A stretch of DNA of 64,000 nucleotides from Planctomycetota bacterium (GTDB lineage: Bacteria; Planctomycetota; UBA8742; UBA2392): NCBI GenBank assembly GCA_020848275.1, contig JADLAK010000073.1:1-64000 (forward strand), in the 5' to 3' direction. Made by a program: the position numbers and the translations under genes. Positions 45,606 through 53,693 of the stretch are shown in pieces (position 1 is the first letter of the stretch; each line of letters starts with the position of its first letter). The notes beneath the pieces are model-generated. The model did not search any database. It worked only from the letters and a program-made list of their open reading frames with translations, and had not been told where the DNA came from.

Positions 45606-46412
45606 ATGCGTGACGACCTTGACCGAGTCATTATTAACAAGCCCCGCTGGAATCCTCGCGATGACAGCTCGCGCCTACGTTGGTGCGATCTCGAGGACGC
45701 TCCCGCGCGCGAGCCGATCAATCCCTACAACAACCGCAAGGGATTCACGGACCGGCTTGGACCGCTGCGCCGCTGGCTTGACGCGCAGGTCGGCCGCCAT
45801 TGGGACAAGGTCTACGGCGACCTCTGCGGCAGTCTGGATCGCCGCAAGGTTTCCGCGGACCACGTCTTTCTGCACGCCATGCGCTGGATTGCGCTGAACA
45901 CGCGTAAGGTCGACGGCGAGATTGTTGATTCGGCGGGCAACCCGCTCGTGGGGCGCTATCGCCCGTATGACTTTTACGTTTGTCCGCTGAGCGGAATGTT
46001 CCGGCGTGTGCCGGTTCGGCGCGAGAGTCGCCCGAAGAAGCTGACGATTGGCAATGCGCTTCTCTATCGGCCGGTGAGGTTCCGCAACACCATTGCCGTC
46101 CGACTGGAGGACCCGCAGGAGCGCTGGTACCGGATCAACGGGGCGTGGTACTTCGCTGAACTGGTCAGCCGCTGGAAGCACGAGTATCGCGACCGTCGGA
46201 AGTTCGACGAACCGTGGAATCTCGTCGAGGACGGTGTGCTTCGCCTGGTCCTTGGCCGTGCGACGGTCACCCGCTTACCGCAAGCGCTGGGCGAGGACTT
46301 CCTCGAAGACCTTCACGGCCGTGAGGGCAACTGGGTTTGGTTGGCGAACGAAGTCCGTCAACTCAAGCATGAGGAGATTCGTGACCTCGGCCTGCACAAG
46401 CGGGCGGCATAA
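45606..46412 (+). CDS. MRDD-family protein, unknown function (planctomycete-associated)
   Basis: The 268-aa protein starts at ATG 45606 (MRDDLDRVIINKPRWNPRDD), which is the conserved start of a multicopy family I know from planctomycete genomes. Other hallmarks are DLEDAPAREPI, LGPLRRWLDAQVGRHWDKVYGDLC and YDFYVCPLSGMFRR. The protein is basic, with no signal peptide, membrane segment or catalytic motif I recognise; the family's function is not known to me. The second half (LQALGEDFLEDLHGREGNWVWLANEVRQLKHEE-like) appears specific to this copy. It is preceded by a sigma-54 promoter core at 45575-45590. Confidence 0.75.
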   Translation: MRDDLDRVIINKPRWNPRDDSSRLRWCDLEDAPAREPINPYNNRKGFTDRLGPLRRWLDAQVGRHWDKVYGDLCGSLDRRKVSADHVFLHAMRWIALNTRKVDGEIVDSAGNPLVGRYRPYDFYVCPLSGMFRRVPVRRESRPKKLTIGNALLYRPVRFRNTIAVRLEDPQERWYRINGAWYFAELVSRWKHEYRDRRKFDEPWNLVEDGVLRLVLGRATVTRLPQALGEDFLEDLHGREGNWVWLANEVRQLKHEEIRDLGLHKRAA

Positions 46413-46476
46413 AATCTCCGATATCGGGGTCCGAAAGCGGCCAGAAGTGTGGCCGCTTTCGTGTTATTAAAGAGAT

Positions 46477-47028
46477 ATGCAGCTCGACGCCGACATCTGT
46501 TATGCCGCACTGCTCAAACGCGACCGCCGCTTCGACGGCCAGTTCTTCGTTGCGGTGAAGACCACGCGTATCTACTGCCGGCCGATCTGTCCTGCGCGCA
46601 CCGCCAAACGCGAGAACGTGACGTTCTACGCGACCGCCGCCGAGGCCCAGCGCGGGGGTTTTGTCCCCTGCCTGCGCTGCCGCCCCGACCTCGCGCCGGG
46701 TTCTTCCAGCGTCGACGCCAAGGCGACGCTCGCCAAACGCGCAACTGCGGTGATCAACAAGAACTGGCGGCTGGGCGTCGAAACTCTTGCGGCGACGCTG
46801 GGCGTCACGGCGCGGCACCTGCGCCGTGCGCTGCACGACGAGCTCGGCATCGCGCCGCTGGCATTTTTGCGCACTCAGCGTCTGGCTGTGGCAAAGCGGC
46901 TGCTGCGCGAAACCAACCTGACCGTCGCGCGCGTCGCGTTCGCCAGCGGATTTAACAGCGTGCGCCGCTTCAACGCCGCATTTCGCCAACACGTCGGCCA
47001 TGCGCCCAATACCTTGAGGAGACCATGA
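46477..47028 (+). CDS. Ada-type methylphosphotriester sensor with AraC-like HTH (AdaA-like)
   Basis: The 183-aa protein joins the N-terminal Ada domain, with zinc-binding cysteines in TRIYCRPICPAR and FVPCLRCRPD, to an AraC-type DNA-binding domain (LGVTARHLRRALHDELGIAPLAFLRTQRLAVAKRLL..VAFASGFNSVRRFNAAF). The first of these cysteines accepts methyl groups from phosphotriesters, turning the protein into an activator of alkylation repair. It overlaps ogt by 4 nt (ATGA). The organisation is the split AdaA/AdaB type rather than the fused Ada. Confidence 0.9.
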   Translation: MQLDADICYAALLKRDRRFDGQFFVAVKTTRIYCRPICPARTAKRENVTFYATAAEAQRGGFVPCLRCRPDLAPGSSSVDAKATLAKRATAVINKNWRLGVETLAATLGVTARHLRRALHDELGIAPLAFLRTQRLAVAKRLLRETNLTVARVAFASGFNSVRRFNAAFRQHVGHAPNTLRRP

Positions 47029-47489
47029 ACTATTTCCTCGAAGTCGAAAGCCCGATCGGCCCTCTGTTGCTGACCTGCAACGACGAGGGTTTGACTAGCC
47101 TGCACATGGGCGGCGGCAACCCGCCCACCGGCGCGACCCGCGGTCACGCGATCCTCGATAAGGCGCGCAGACAGCTCGACGAATATTTTGCGGGCAAACG
47201 GCGCGACTTCGACCTGCCGCTCGCTGCCGAGGGCACGCCCTTCCAGCGCAAAGTCTGGAAGGCGCTGTGTACCATTCCCTTTGCCGCGACCGCAAGTTAC
47301 GGCGAGGTCGCCCGCAAGGTCGGACAGCCGCAGGCGTCGCGCGCGGTGGGGGGCGCGAACAACCGCAACCCCATCGGGATTATCGTGCCGTGCCATCGGG
47401 TGATCGGCGCCGACGGCTCGCTGACGGGTTACGGCGGCGGCATAAAGCGCAAGCAGTGGCTGCTCGAGCACGAACGCGGCGCGAGTTAA
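47025..47489 (+). CDS. ogt: Methylated-DNA--[protein]-cysteine S-methyltransferase
   Basis: The suicidal repair enzyme moves the methyl group from O6-methylguanine to its own cysteine. The 154-aa protein has FQRKVWKALCTIPFAATASYGEVARKVGQP, ANNRNPIGIIVPCHRVIG with the active PCHR cysteine, and the end GYGGGIKRKQWLLEHE. It is coupled to the AdaA-like gene by a 4-nt overlap, so it is probably induced by alkylation damage. Confidence 0.95.
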   Translation: MNYFLEVESPIGPLLLTCNDEGLTSLHMGGGNPPTGATRGHAILDKARRQLDEYFAGKRRDFDLPLAAEGTPFQRKVWKALCTIPFAATASYGEVARKVGQPQASRAVGGANNRNPIGIIVPCHRVIGADGSLTGYGGGIKRKQWLLEHERGAS

Positions 47490-47536
47490 ATGAACACAGC
47501 GGGGCCGCAAAGCGGCTCCCGCCGTTTCAACATCGA

Positions 47537-47932
47537 TCAGGGACTGCTAAGCGTCACCGAGCCCGCCGTGATGTTGCTGATCGTAAGCGTTACTTGCGGC
47601 GACTGGTTATTGGTGTTGGCCGAGGCGCGCAAGGTGGCTGTCGTGGCAGCCAGGGACACTAGGCTGTAGTCGCCGGACCCATAATACTTGCCCGCGAGTT
47701 CCGTCGTGTTGACGATGTCCGCCAACGTCCACGACGTGTTGATTGTCATGTTGTTTTGGACGTACTTCGCGCGCAGGCGGTCCTTGATGGTGCCTAGGGC
47801 GGCCCGGGCCTCCGATGACTTGGCCTCCTCGGTGTTGGCGCTGATCAGCGGGATTGCGGCCATGGCCAGAATTCCGATGATCACCACGACGATCAACAAC
47901 TCGATGAGGGTGAAGCCTCTTTCTTTCCGCAT
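47537..47932 (-). CDS. Type II/IV pseudopilin-like protein
   Basis: The 131-aa protein starts at ATG 47932 (MRKERGFTLIELLIVVVIIGILAMAAIPL), giving a classical prepilin peptidase site G-FTLIE and N-methylated Phe. The rest is a small globular domain (ARAALGTIKDRLRAKYVQNN, ITAGSVTLSSP) like major pseudopilins of the GspG/PilE type, though without a clear calcium loop. The longer frame to 47968 has no support. No other pilus or secretion genes are nearby. The start is preceded by a GGGG-type ribosome site. Confidence 0.85.
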   Translation of the reverse strand: MRKERGFTLIELLIVVVIIGILAMAAIPLISANTEEAKSSEARAALGTIKDRLRAKYVQNNMTINTSWTLADIVNTTELAGKYYGSGDYSLVSLAATTATLRASANTNNQSPQVTLTISNITAGSVTLSSP

Positions 47933-48251
47933 GTTTGCCCCAATCTGCTGGTTGAACGAATGGTTCACTCAAGGCAATAGGTGCACTTGCCCGGCATCCT
48001 TTGATCTAACTCGCAGTCGCCTGTGAGTGAAACGACCATAACACTGAAGTGTCATCAAATTATCACACGGTTTCGTACTCGACAAATCTTTTTGTACAGA
48101 ATCTTGCAATACAAATCGAGCCCCAAGAGGGCGTTTCTGACATCGCGCATCAGGATTGAATGAATTGCCTTATCGAGACTTGAACGCGCATTCAAGTTTG
48201 CGGACCCCGTCTGCTTTGGCGTTTCAACCCCGGCGCGCTAACCTGACTGCC
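47933..48251. other. AT-rich intergenic region between divergent genes
   Basis: This 319-bp gap separates the pseudopilin and Rieske genes and is less GC-rich than the surroundings. It contains CACTGAAGTG-like short palindromic sequence near 48040 and must hold both promoters. I could not find a well-spaced promoter pair. Confidence 0.5.
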
Positions 48252-49427
48252 ATGCTTGAGATTCACCCGGACATTTGCGAGGCCAGGACACCGCCAACGG
48301 AGTTCTATACCGACTCTGCGATCTTCGCGGCCCTGAAGGAACGAGTGCTGGCGCGATGCTGGCATTTAATAGGCGACCTGATTCCAGACCCAGAGCCCAC
48401 TGCGGCGACCGCAGGGAGCGATTTGCTGAAACGCGCCAGCGGGGTGTTTCAACAAAATGCGGGTGTTTTTGCCGGAGGAGCGGCTACGAAAGAAAAGACG
48501 ACACACCTTCGTCCGTTCACCCTGCTGCCGGGTTGTCTCGATGAGCCGTTGCTGATTGTACAGGACGAAGAAATGCGCTGCATGTCGAACGTTTGCACTC
48601 ATCGCGGGACGATCCTTGTTGAGGAAGCGGCGCCGGCCGGGACGAACCTGCGCTGCCGCTATCACGGGCGGCAATTCGGCCTCGACGGCGGGTTTAAACA
48701 CATGCCGGAGTTCGAGGGGTGCAGGCACTTCCCATCTGAAACAGACAATCTTTCAAAAGTTCCGCTGCGAAACTGGCGCGGACTGACCTTCGTGTCGCTG
48801 AAACCAGCCCACGACCTTGCACAATTGACGGCGGCGATGGACGCCCGCGTGGGTTTTCTGCCGATCGAGAAGTTCAAACTCGACCGTGCACGTTCGCGCG
48901 AGTACGTCGTGAAGGCGCACTTTGCGCTGTACTGCGACAACTACCTTGAAGGTTTCCACGTGCCGTTCGTACACGCGTCGCTGGCCCAGACGCTCGAATA
49001 CGGCGCGTACACGACCGAACTGTTCGAACTCTCGAACCTGCAACTCGGCATTGCGCGGCCGGGCGAACCCTGTTTTGACCTGCCGGTGGGCCACCCTGAC
49101 CACGGCAAGCGCGTGGCGGGCTACTATTTCTGGCTGTTCCCGTGCACGATGTTGAATTTTTATCCGTGGGGCCTAAGCGTGAACGCCGTGCGGCCGGTCA
49201 CGCCCGAACTCACGCGTGTGCAGTTCCTGAGTTACGTCTGGGACGAAAGCAAGCTCGACAAGGGCGCGGGCGCCGACCTGCATCGCGTGGAGATGGAAGA
49301 CGAGGCGGTGGTCGAGGCCGTGCAACGCGGCCTCAAGGGCCGGTTTTATACCCGCGGGCGCTACTCGCCGACGCGCGAAACCGGCACGCATCACTTTCAT
49401 CGCCTGCTTTCTTCAATGCTTCATTAG
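48252..49427 (+). CDS. Rieske non-heme iron oxygenase, ring-hydroxylating type
   Basis: The 391-aa protein is the catalytic subunit of a two-component oxygenase. Its Rieske cluster ligands are Cys115 and His117 in CTHRG and Cys135 and His138 in CRYHGRQ. The mononuclear iron site is in DNYLEGFHVPFVHASL, with a distal Asp. The start is the ATG at 48252 (MLEIHPDICEARTPP); the longer frame is not supported. Residues about 45-85 (EPTAATAGSDLLKRASGVFQ and on) look like an insertion before PFTLLPGCLDEPLL. No reductase is adjacent. The substrate is unknown. Confidence 0.88.
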   Translation: MLEIHPDICEARTPPTEFYTDSAIFAALKERVLARCWHLIGDLIPDPEPTAATAGSDLLKRASGVFQQNAGVFAGGAATKEKTTHLRPFTLLPGCLDEPLLIVQDEEMRCMSNVCTHRGTILVEEAAPAGTNLRCRYHGRQFGLDGGFKHMPEFEGCRHFPSETDNLSKVPLRNWRGLTFVSLKPAHDLAQLTAAMDARVGFLPIEKFKLDRARSREYVVKAHFALYCDNYLEGFHVPFVHASLAQTLEYGAYTTELFELSNLQLGIARPGEPCFDLPVGHPDHGKRVAGYYFWLFPCTMLNFYPWGLSVNAVRPVTPELTRVQFLSYVWDESKLDKGAGADLHRVEMEDEAVVEAVQRGLKGRFYTRGRYSPTRETGTHHFHRLLSSMLH

Positions 49428-49435
49428 AAAGGCGC

Positions 49436-49751
49436 CCCACAGATGACGCAGATTGGCGCAGATGACATTCGCGATCCCCAGACCTATGCCATCATTGGCG
49501 CGTCGCGGCGAAAAATTGGATGTGATCTTCAGGGCGGACTTTATGTGTTTTGACGATGTTGTCGTAGAGTTCAAGGCCATCCCAAGGCTTGGCGATGCCG
49601 AGATGTCCCAAATGATCAACGAGCTTTCTGCGAGCAAGATCCGCCGGGGCCTCCTTATCAACTTTGGCTCCAAGCGCCTTGAATACAAACGAGTCGTCTG
49701 GGGCAGCGAGCCCGAGCCAAGCCCATCTGCGTAATCTGCGCCATCTGTGGG
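49436..49751. repeat. TIR-bounded element carrying a GxxExxY remnant
   Basis: The left arm 49436-49465 (CCCACAGATGACGCAGATTG) and the right arm 49724-49751 (ending GCCATCTGTGGG) are inverted copies, matching the hairpin-only element at 20661-20738. Between them lies the 3' half of a GxxExxY gene. It has the form of a small mobile-like unit of 316 bp. I did not find clear target duplications. Confidence 0.75.
49453..49734 (+). pseudogene. Truncated GxxExxY protein (PDDEXK-like)
   Basis: The open frame encodes 93 residues, of which the part from about LDVIFRADFMCFDDVVVEFKA matches the C-terminal half of the GxxExxY family. It retains the Asp of RADF, the E-x-K of EFKA, then GLLINFGSKRLEYKRVV. 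The N-terminal half, with the family's GxxExxY motif, is missing, so this is probably a remnant. The first residues and the last (SEPEPSPSA) come from repeat sequence. The family is found widely in bacteria and its function is not settled. Confidence 0.7.
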
Positions 49752-49836
49752 CAGCAGTTCGCGTCTTCCCGTTGCCAAAGGCTGCCCCTGACGGCACAAT
49801 CGCGCCCCTTACTTCAGAGAGTCCAGAGGAAGAATC

Positions 49837-50670
49837 ATGGCGATCAGACAGCCCAGCGTAGACAAAGAACGCGAAAAGATGACGGTCATTAAAACCAGCC
49901 GCCCGGTCCCGGGCGTGCTCATGATCGAACTTTCCGACCCGCCCGCCAACACCTACACGCACCAGATGTTCCGGCAGATGGACGCCGCGATTCTGGAAGC
50001 CCGCTTCGATGACGAAATCAGCGTCATCTTCATCACCGGCGAAGGCGAAAAGTTCTTCTGCGCCGGCGCGAACATCAAGATGCTCGAGGAATCCAACCCG
50101 CACTGGAAGTACTTCTTCTGCCTGCACGCCAACGAAACCCTGAGCCGTCTCGAACAATCACCCAAGCTCGTCGTCGCCGGTTTAAATGGCCACAGCGTGG
50201 GCGGCGGTTTGGAGATTGCGATGGCCGCTGATATTCGCATCGCTCGCCGCGACGCGGGCCGTTGCGGCCTGCCGGAAGTGAACCTGGGCGTGCTGCCCGG
50301 CACCGGCGGCACCCAGCGCCTGCTGCGCATGGTCGGCAAGAGCAAAGCCATCGAACTGATGGTGACGGGCCGCCTGTTCAGCTTCGAGGAAGCGAACGAG
50401 ATGGGCATCGTCAACGAAGTGTACGAAGGCGACGCGAAGTCCTTCCGCCAGCAGTGCCTCGACTATTGCAAGCAGTTCACGCTGCCGAACAAGGCCACCA
50501 AAGTTGTGGGCAACATCAAGCGCAGCGTGCAGAGCGGCGGCGAGATGGCATTCGAAAGCGGCCTTACACTGGAACGCGAGTTGCAGAAGGCACTGTTCGA
50601 CAGCCAGGACGCGAAGGAAGGTTTAAACGCGTTCAACAGCAAACGCACGCCCCAGTTCAAGGGCGTCTAG
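49837..50670 (+). CDS. Enoyl-CoA hydratase/isomerase family protein
   Basis: The 277-aa crotonase-fold protein is likely active on acyl-CoA. The oxyanion-hole segments are FCAGANIKML and GHSVGGGLEIAMAADIRIA. A catalytic Glu position is retained in GLPEVNLGVLPGTGGTQRLLRMVG. The ATG at 49837 follows AGAGGAAG; an alternative Met17 exists. A 70-aa C-terminal part (FRQQCLDYCKQFTLPNKATKVVG) is usual for hydratases. The terminator at 50752-50782 follows. Which fatty-acid or aromatic pathway it serves is not clear; the Rieske gene is nearby but separate. Confidence 0.9.
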   Translation: MAIRQPSVDKEREKMTVIKTSRPVPGVLMIELSDPPANTYTHQMFRQMDAAILEARFDDEISVIFITGEGEKFFCAGANIKMLEESNPHWKYFFCLHANETLSRLEQSPKLVVAGLNGHSVGGGLEIAMAADIRIARRDAGRCGLPEVNLGVLPGTGGTQRLLRMVGKSKAIELMVTGRLFSFEEANEMGIVNEVYEGDAKSFRQQCLDYCKQFTLPNKATKVVGNIKRSVQSGGEMAFESGLTLERELQKALFDSQDAKEGLNAFNSKRTPQFKGV

Positions 50671-50751
50671 GAACGCGGCTCGGCCTTGTGGTGCGGCGCG
50701 AAGAAGACTCAATGGGTTACTGTGACGGGGCGCCGAGCCCCGCCGCAAAAG

Positions 50752-50782
50752 CCAGGGACGACACAAGTCGTCCCTGTTTTTA
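50752..50782. terminator. Terminator between convergent genes
   Basis: CAGGGACGAC, loop ACAA, GTCGTCCCTG, then TTTTTA. It serves the enoyl-CoA hydratase gene on the plus strand and overlaps the minus-strand stop (TAA at 50782-50780) of the regulator. Confidence 0.85.
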
Positions 50783-52297
50783 TCCTTCGGCTGGTGCGGG
50801 TGGCCCAATCCACTTCTCGAACAAGCGACAGCCCCCGGCAATAGCGCGCTTGAAAAATCGGCGCGCACGGGCCTGCTGCCTCGCGGTCGCGAGTTCAGAC
50901 CGCAGCCGCAAGCGGTGGTAGAGCGCGAGCAGCGGCCACGGCAGGCGCTGAGCCTTATCCAGGGTTGCCGCCATGTCATCGTAATGGTCAAGTTCGAGCC
51001 GCGCGGCCTTGATCTCGTCGTGAAATGCAAGCACGTCGGCACGTCGCAAGACGACACCGGCGTTCAGCAACGGCGCCGGAGGCGCGAGCGGATCCTTGTT
51101 TGCGGCAGCGTCGTCAAAGACCTGCATCGCGGCCATCGGGTTTGCGGCGAGCATAGCGCGTGCGTGGACGACCCAGTAAACACGCGCTTGCGTCTGGCCG
51201 GCGGCATCGCCGACGCGCTCGGCCAGCAGCCTGGTCATTACCTCGCGGTTCTGCTCAAGGCACGCGATCATGAAGAGCACCATGCCCCCCGCGGACGACC
51301 TTCTGGGCATCGTGGCCAGCGCGCCGTGGAGGTCGGTGATGCCCGCGAGATACTCCACTTGAACACGTGTTGGCCATAGGCTGCCATCGCGGAAGGACTG
51401 CTCAACACGCGAGAACGCGTCGGCCACAAGCGGCACACCCTTGCGTGGGTGAAAGAATTCGGCGTGCAACAGCCCCTCGAGCGCCTGGATTTTCGCGACG
51501 TGTTTGTCCTCAAGCTCCGAGCCCTCCAGCAGGATGCGCGCCGCCCGTGCGACCTTCAGCGCCTCGGCGCCGCGCCCGGTGATATGCAGCAGCATCACCA
51601 GGTTGTGCACACCCGAGCCAAAAAAGGTGCCCAGTTGCTGCGCGGAAGTCGGGAAACTCAGGAAAGCGCGGCGGTGCAGGTCAACGGCCAGCGGCATGTT
51701 GCCTTGCATTTGTGCAAGGTTGCCTCGCAGCGAAAGCAGCGACTGGCGGGTTTGCTCGTCCTCGACCAGCCGCGACAGCTCAACCAGCGGCCCCTCCAGC
51801 GCGGCGGCCGTCTTTGCGTCCCGCTTGGCCAGGGCGTCGTAGAATTTTTTGAGCAGGTCCGCCATCACCGGCTTGGATTGTGCGCTGAGCTGGGTGCGCG
51901 CCTTGTCCAGCGCGTTGAGCGCGTCGCTGAGGTCGGCGAGCACCATCTTGTCGCGGTCTCCAAGCAGCGCGCCAAGCCTTTGGCGCATCACCGCACGCAG
52001 TGACTGCACCAGCGTCAGCATTTTTTCTGCGGTGGCGGTGGTGTCAGCCGACACGGCATCGAGGCGCGAGTGGCCCTCGCCCGCCAAGGTCCATGCCGGG
52101 TTGAGCGCAAACGCCTCGGTCACGGAGGCCACGAAATCCGCTGGCAATTTCGCGCCGCGCAGGTACCGGTTCACGCTCGATACGTTGATGCCGACGCGGC
52201 GGGCGATCTCGGTGTGCGAGATGCCTGCAAGGGCGCTGTTGAGGCGGTCGCGGATGCCGGCCTCGCGGTCGGGTTTGCGGGTCGGCGTTTGGCTCAT
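50780..52297 (-). CDS. XRE-type HTH regulator with TPR-like C-terminal region
   Basis: The protein of about 505 aa starts at MSQTPTRKPDREAG (ATG 52297; another ATG at 52303). Residues 12-60 are an HTH of the XRE/cro type (SHTEIARRVGINVSSVNRYLRGAKLP). The rest is helical and repeat-like, Leu/Ala-rich (LSLRGNLAQMQGNMPLAVDLHRRAFLSF, LVMLLHITGRGAEALKVARAARILLEG), in the manner of TPR-containing signal-sensing regulators. No peptide pheromone gene is visible. It is divergent from the LRR-like paralogs; the 118-bp gap holds ATTGCAGA twice (52317, 52360), a possible operator. Confidence 0.75.
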   Translation of the reverse strand: MSQTPTRKPDREAGIRDRLNSALAGISHTEIARRVGINVSSVNRYLRGAKLPADFVASVTEAFALNPAWTLAGEGHSRLDAVSADTTATAEKMLTLVQSLRAVMRQRLGALLGDRDKMVLADLSDALNALDKARTQLSAQSKPVMADLLKKFYDALAKRDAKTAAALEGPLVELSRLVEDEQTRQSLLSLRGNLAQMQGNMPLAVDLHRRAFLSFPTSAQQLGTFFGSGVHNLVMLLHITGRGAEALKVARAARILLEGSELEDKHVAKIQALEGLLHAEFFHPRKGVPLVADAFSRVEQSFRDGSLWPTRVQVEYLAGITDLHGALATMPRRSSAGGMVLFMIACLEQNREVMTRLLAERVGDAAGQTQARVYWVVHARAMLAANPMAAMQVFDDAAANKDPLAPPAPLLNAGVVLRRADVLAFHDEIKAARLELDHYDDMAATLDKAQRLPWPLLALYHRLRLRSELATARQQARARRFFKRAIAGGCRLFEKWIGPPAPAEG

Positions 52298-52415
52298 GTG
52301 CAAAGATTACGGCGCGATTGCAGAGTTGCAAAACGATATCCGGCAACTTTTTGCTTCGCATTGCAGATCGGATAATCTTTCTGCGTTGGCTTCTCTAACC
52401 CACAGGAGGAATGAC

Positions 52416-53600
52416 ATGCATTCAATTTCGAGCCTGCGCCGCCAGGCCTGCTGGACGCTCATCGCGCTTGTCGCGCTGAGCCTCCTGCCGGCCTGCCTCA
52501 GCGCGCAGTCCTACGAGTATCGGCCGGTACTCACCGATGCCGATGCCGCAAAGGTCAGCGAACGTTGCGAGGGCGTGATCGTCTATCCCGCCGTGACGGT
52601 CGCCGGCGCACAACTGCTCGCCAAGCTGAAACTCAAAGCCGTCTGCGTCTATCCCGACGACAGCAAGTTCGAGGTCTCGGGCGGCGTGGTGCGCGAACTG
52701 CTGAAATGCCCCACGCTTGAAAACGTCTCGGTGCGCAACTTCGCCGGGCTTTTTGACCATGACTTTGCGGGGCTGGCCGACCTTCAGCACCTCAACGTGC
52801 TTGAGTTGCGCGCTCTGCCCGGTATCACCGCCGAAACCATCACGTACGCCGCCAGGCCGAGGACGCTGGCGTACCTCACCCTGGTGGAGTGCCAGAAGGT
52901 AGGCCCCGCGGCGCTCGATTGCATCGCGAATATGCCGCTGGCGGGCCTTACCCTCGAGGGCAAGCAATTCAGCCTTTGCGGGATGTTGTTCACGGGCTCG
53001 GCGAATCTGTCCTACCTCGATTTACAGGCGATTGCCGCCGTGGACGACGCGTTCCTCTGCGGCCTGGCCCGCTTTCCGCTGGCGAATGTTTCGATCACTT
53101 CGACCCCGGGTTCGCTGCCGGGCGTTAGCGATGCCGGGCTGTTCGCGCTTGCCGGCATCGGAACGCTTGAGGGGCTGAGCATCGACGGCGTGGGCAACAT
53201 CAGCGACCGCGCACTGCAGCGGCTGGGCGCGATGACCCGCCTGTCGCACCTTTCTTTGACCGCGGGCAAGGCGCCCTCGGTGCTGTTGACGTCGGGCGGC
53301 GTCAACGCCCTGCTGCGTTCGAACTCGCTCGTGTCACTGTCGCTTGGCGGCCAGAACAAAATCAGTTGGGCGATTGGCAAAAATTTCGGCGCGGGCGGCA
53401 GCATCCAGAACATCGATCTTTCCGCAACCAGCATCGACGACGCAAACCTGAAGCTGGTCGCCGAGCGCCTCGTGAAGGCCAACGTGAAATCAGTCGACAC
53501 GACGGGTTGCGGCAATGTCAGCGAAGCGGGCCGCCTTATCGCCAACCGGATCAACAATTGCATCGACGCCAACGGGCTGGATTGCGGCGTCCGGCAGTAA
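52416..53600 (+). CDS. Secreted LRR-like protein, paralog 1
   Basis: The 394-aa exported protein starts at ATG 52416 with AGGAGGA upstream and a signal sequence SLRRQACWTLIALVALSLLPACLSAQS. The last residues LLPACLSA are ambiguous between a lipobox (Pro at -2 is unusual) and signal peptidase I. The mature part consists of leucine-rich-like repeats (LQHLNVLELRALPGITAET, LAYLTLVECQKVGPAAL, LSYLDLQAIAAVDDAFL, LEGLSIDGVGNISDRAL). It resembles LRR protein-interaction modules of planctomycetes. The second paralog follows 93 nt downstream. Function is unknown. Confidence 0.8.
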   Translation: MHSISSLRRQACWTLIALVALSLLPACLSAQSYEYRPVLTDADAAKVSERCEGVIVYPAVTVAGAQLLAKLKLKAVCVYPDDSKFEVSGGVVRELLKCPTLENVSVRNFAGLFDHDFAGLADLQHLNVLELRALPGITAETITYAARPRTLAYLTLVECQKVGPAALDCIANMPLAGLTLEGKQFSLCGMLFTGSANLSYLDLQAIAAVDDAFLCGLARFPLANVSITSTPGSLPGVSDAGLFALAGIGTLEGLSIDGVGNISDRALQRLGAMTRLSHLSLTAGKAPSVLLTSGGVNALLRSNSLVSLSLGGQNKISWAIGKNFGAGGSIQNIDLSATSIDDANLKLVAERLVKANVKSVDTTGCGNVSEAGRLIANRINNCIDANGLDCGVRQ

Positions 53601-53618
53601 CCCCGACATCAATCAAGC

Positions 53619-53638
53619 GGGCGGCGAGCATGCCGCCC
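53619..53638 (+). terminator. Short GC hairpin between the LRR-like paralogs
   Basis: GGGCGGC, loop GAGCAT, GCCGCCC, without a T tract. It may attenuate readthrough between the two paralogs or may be another minor palindrome. Confidence 0.35.
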
Positions 53639-53693
53639 TCGGTCGCAGTGAACACTGTTGCTTTAGACGTACCTCAAACACAGGAGAGAAAGC

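Noticed and set aside
51849-52415. Upstream extension of LRR-like paralog 1
   Set aside because: The true start has AGGAGGA and a signal peptide at 52416; the extension is antisense to the regulator gene.
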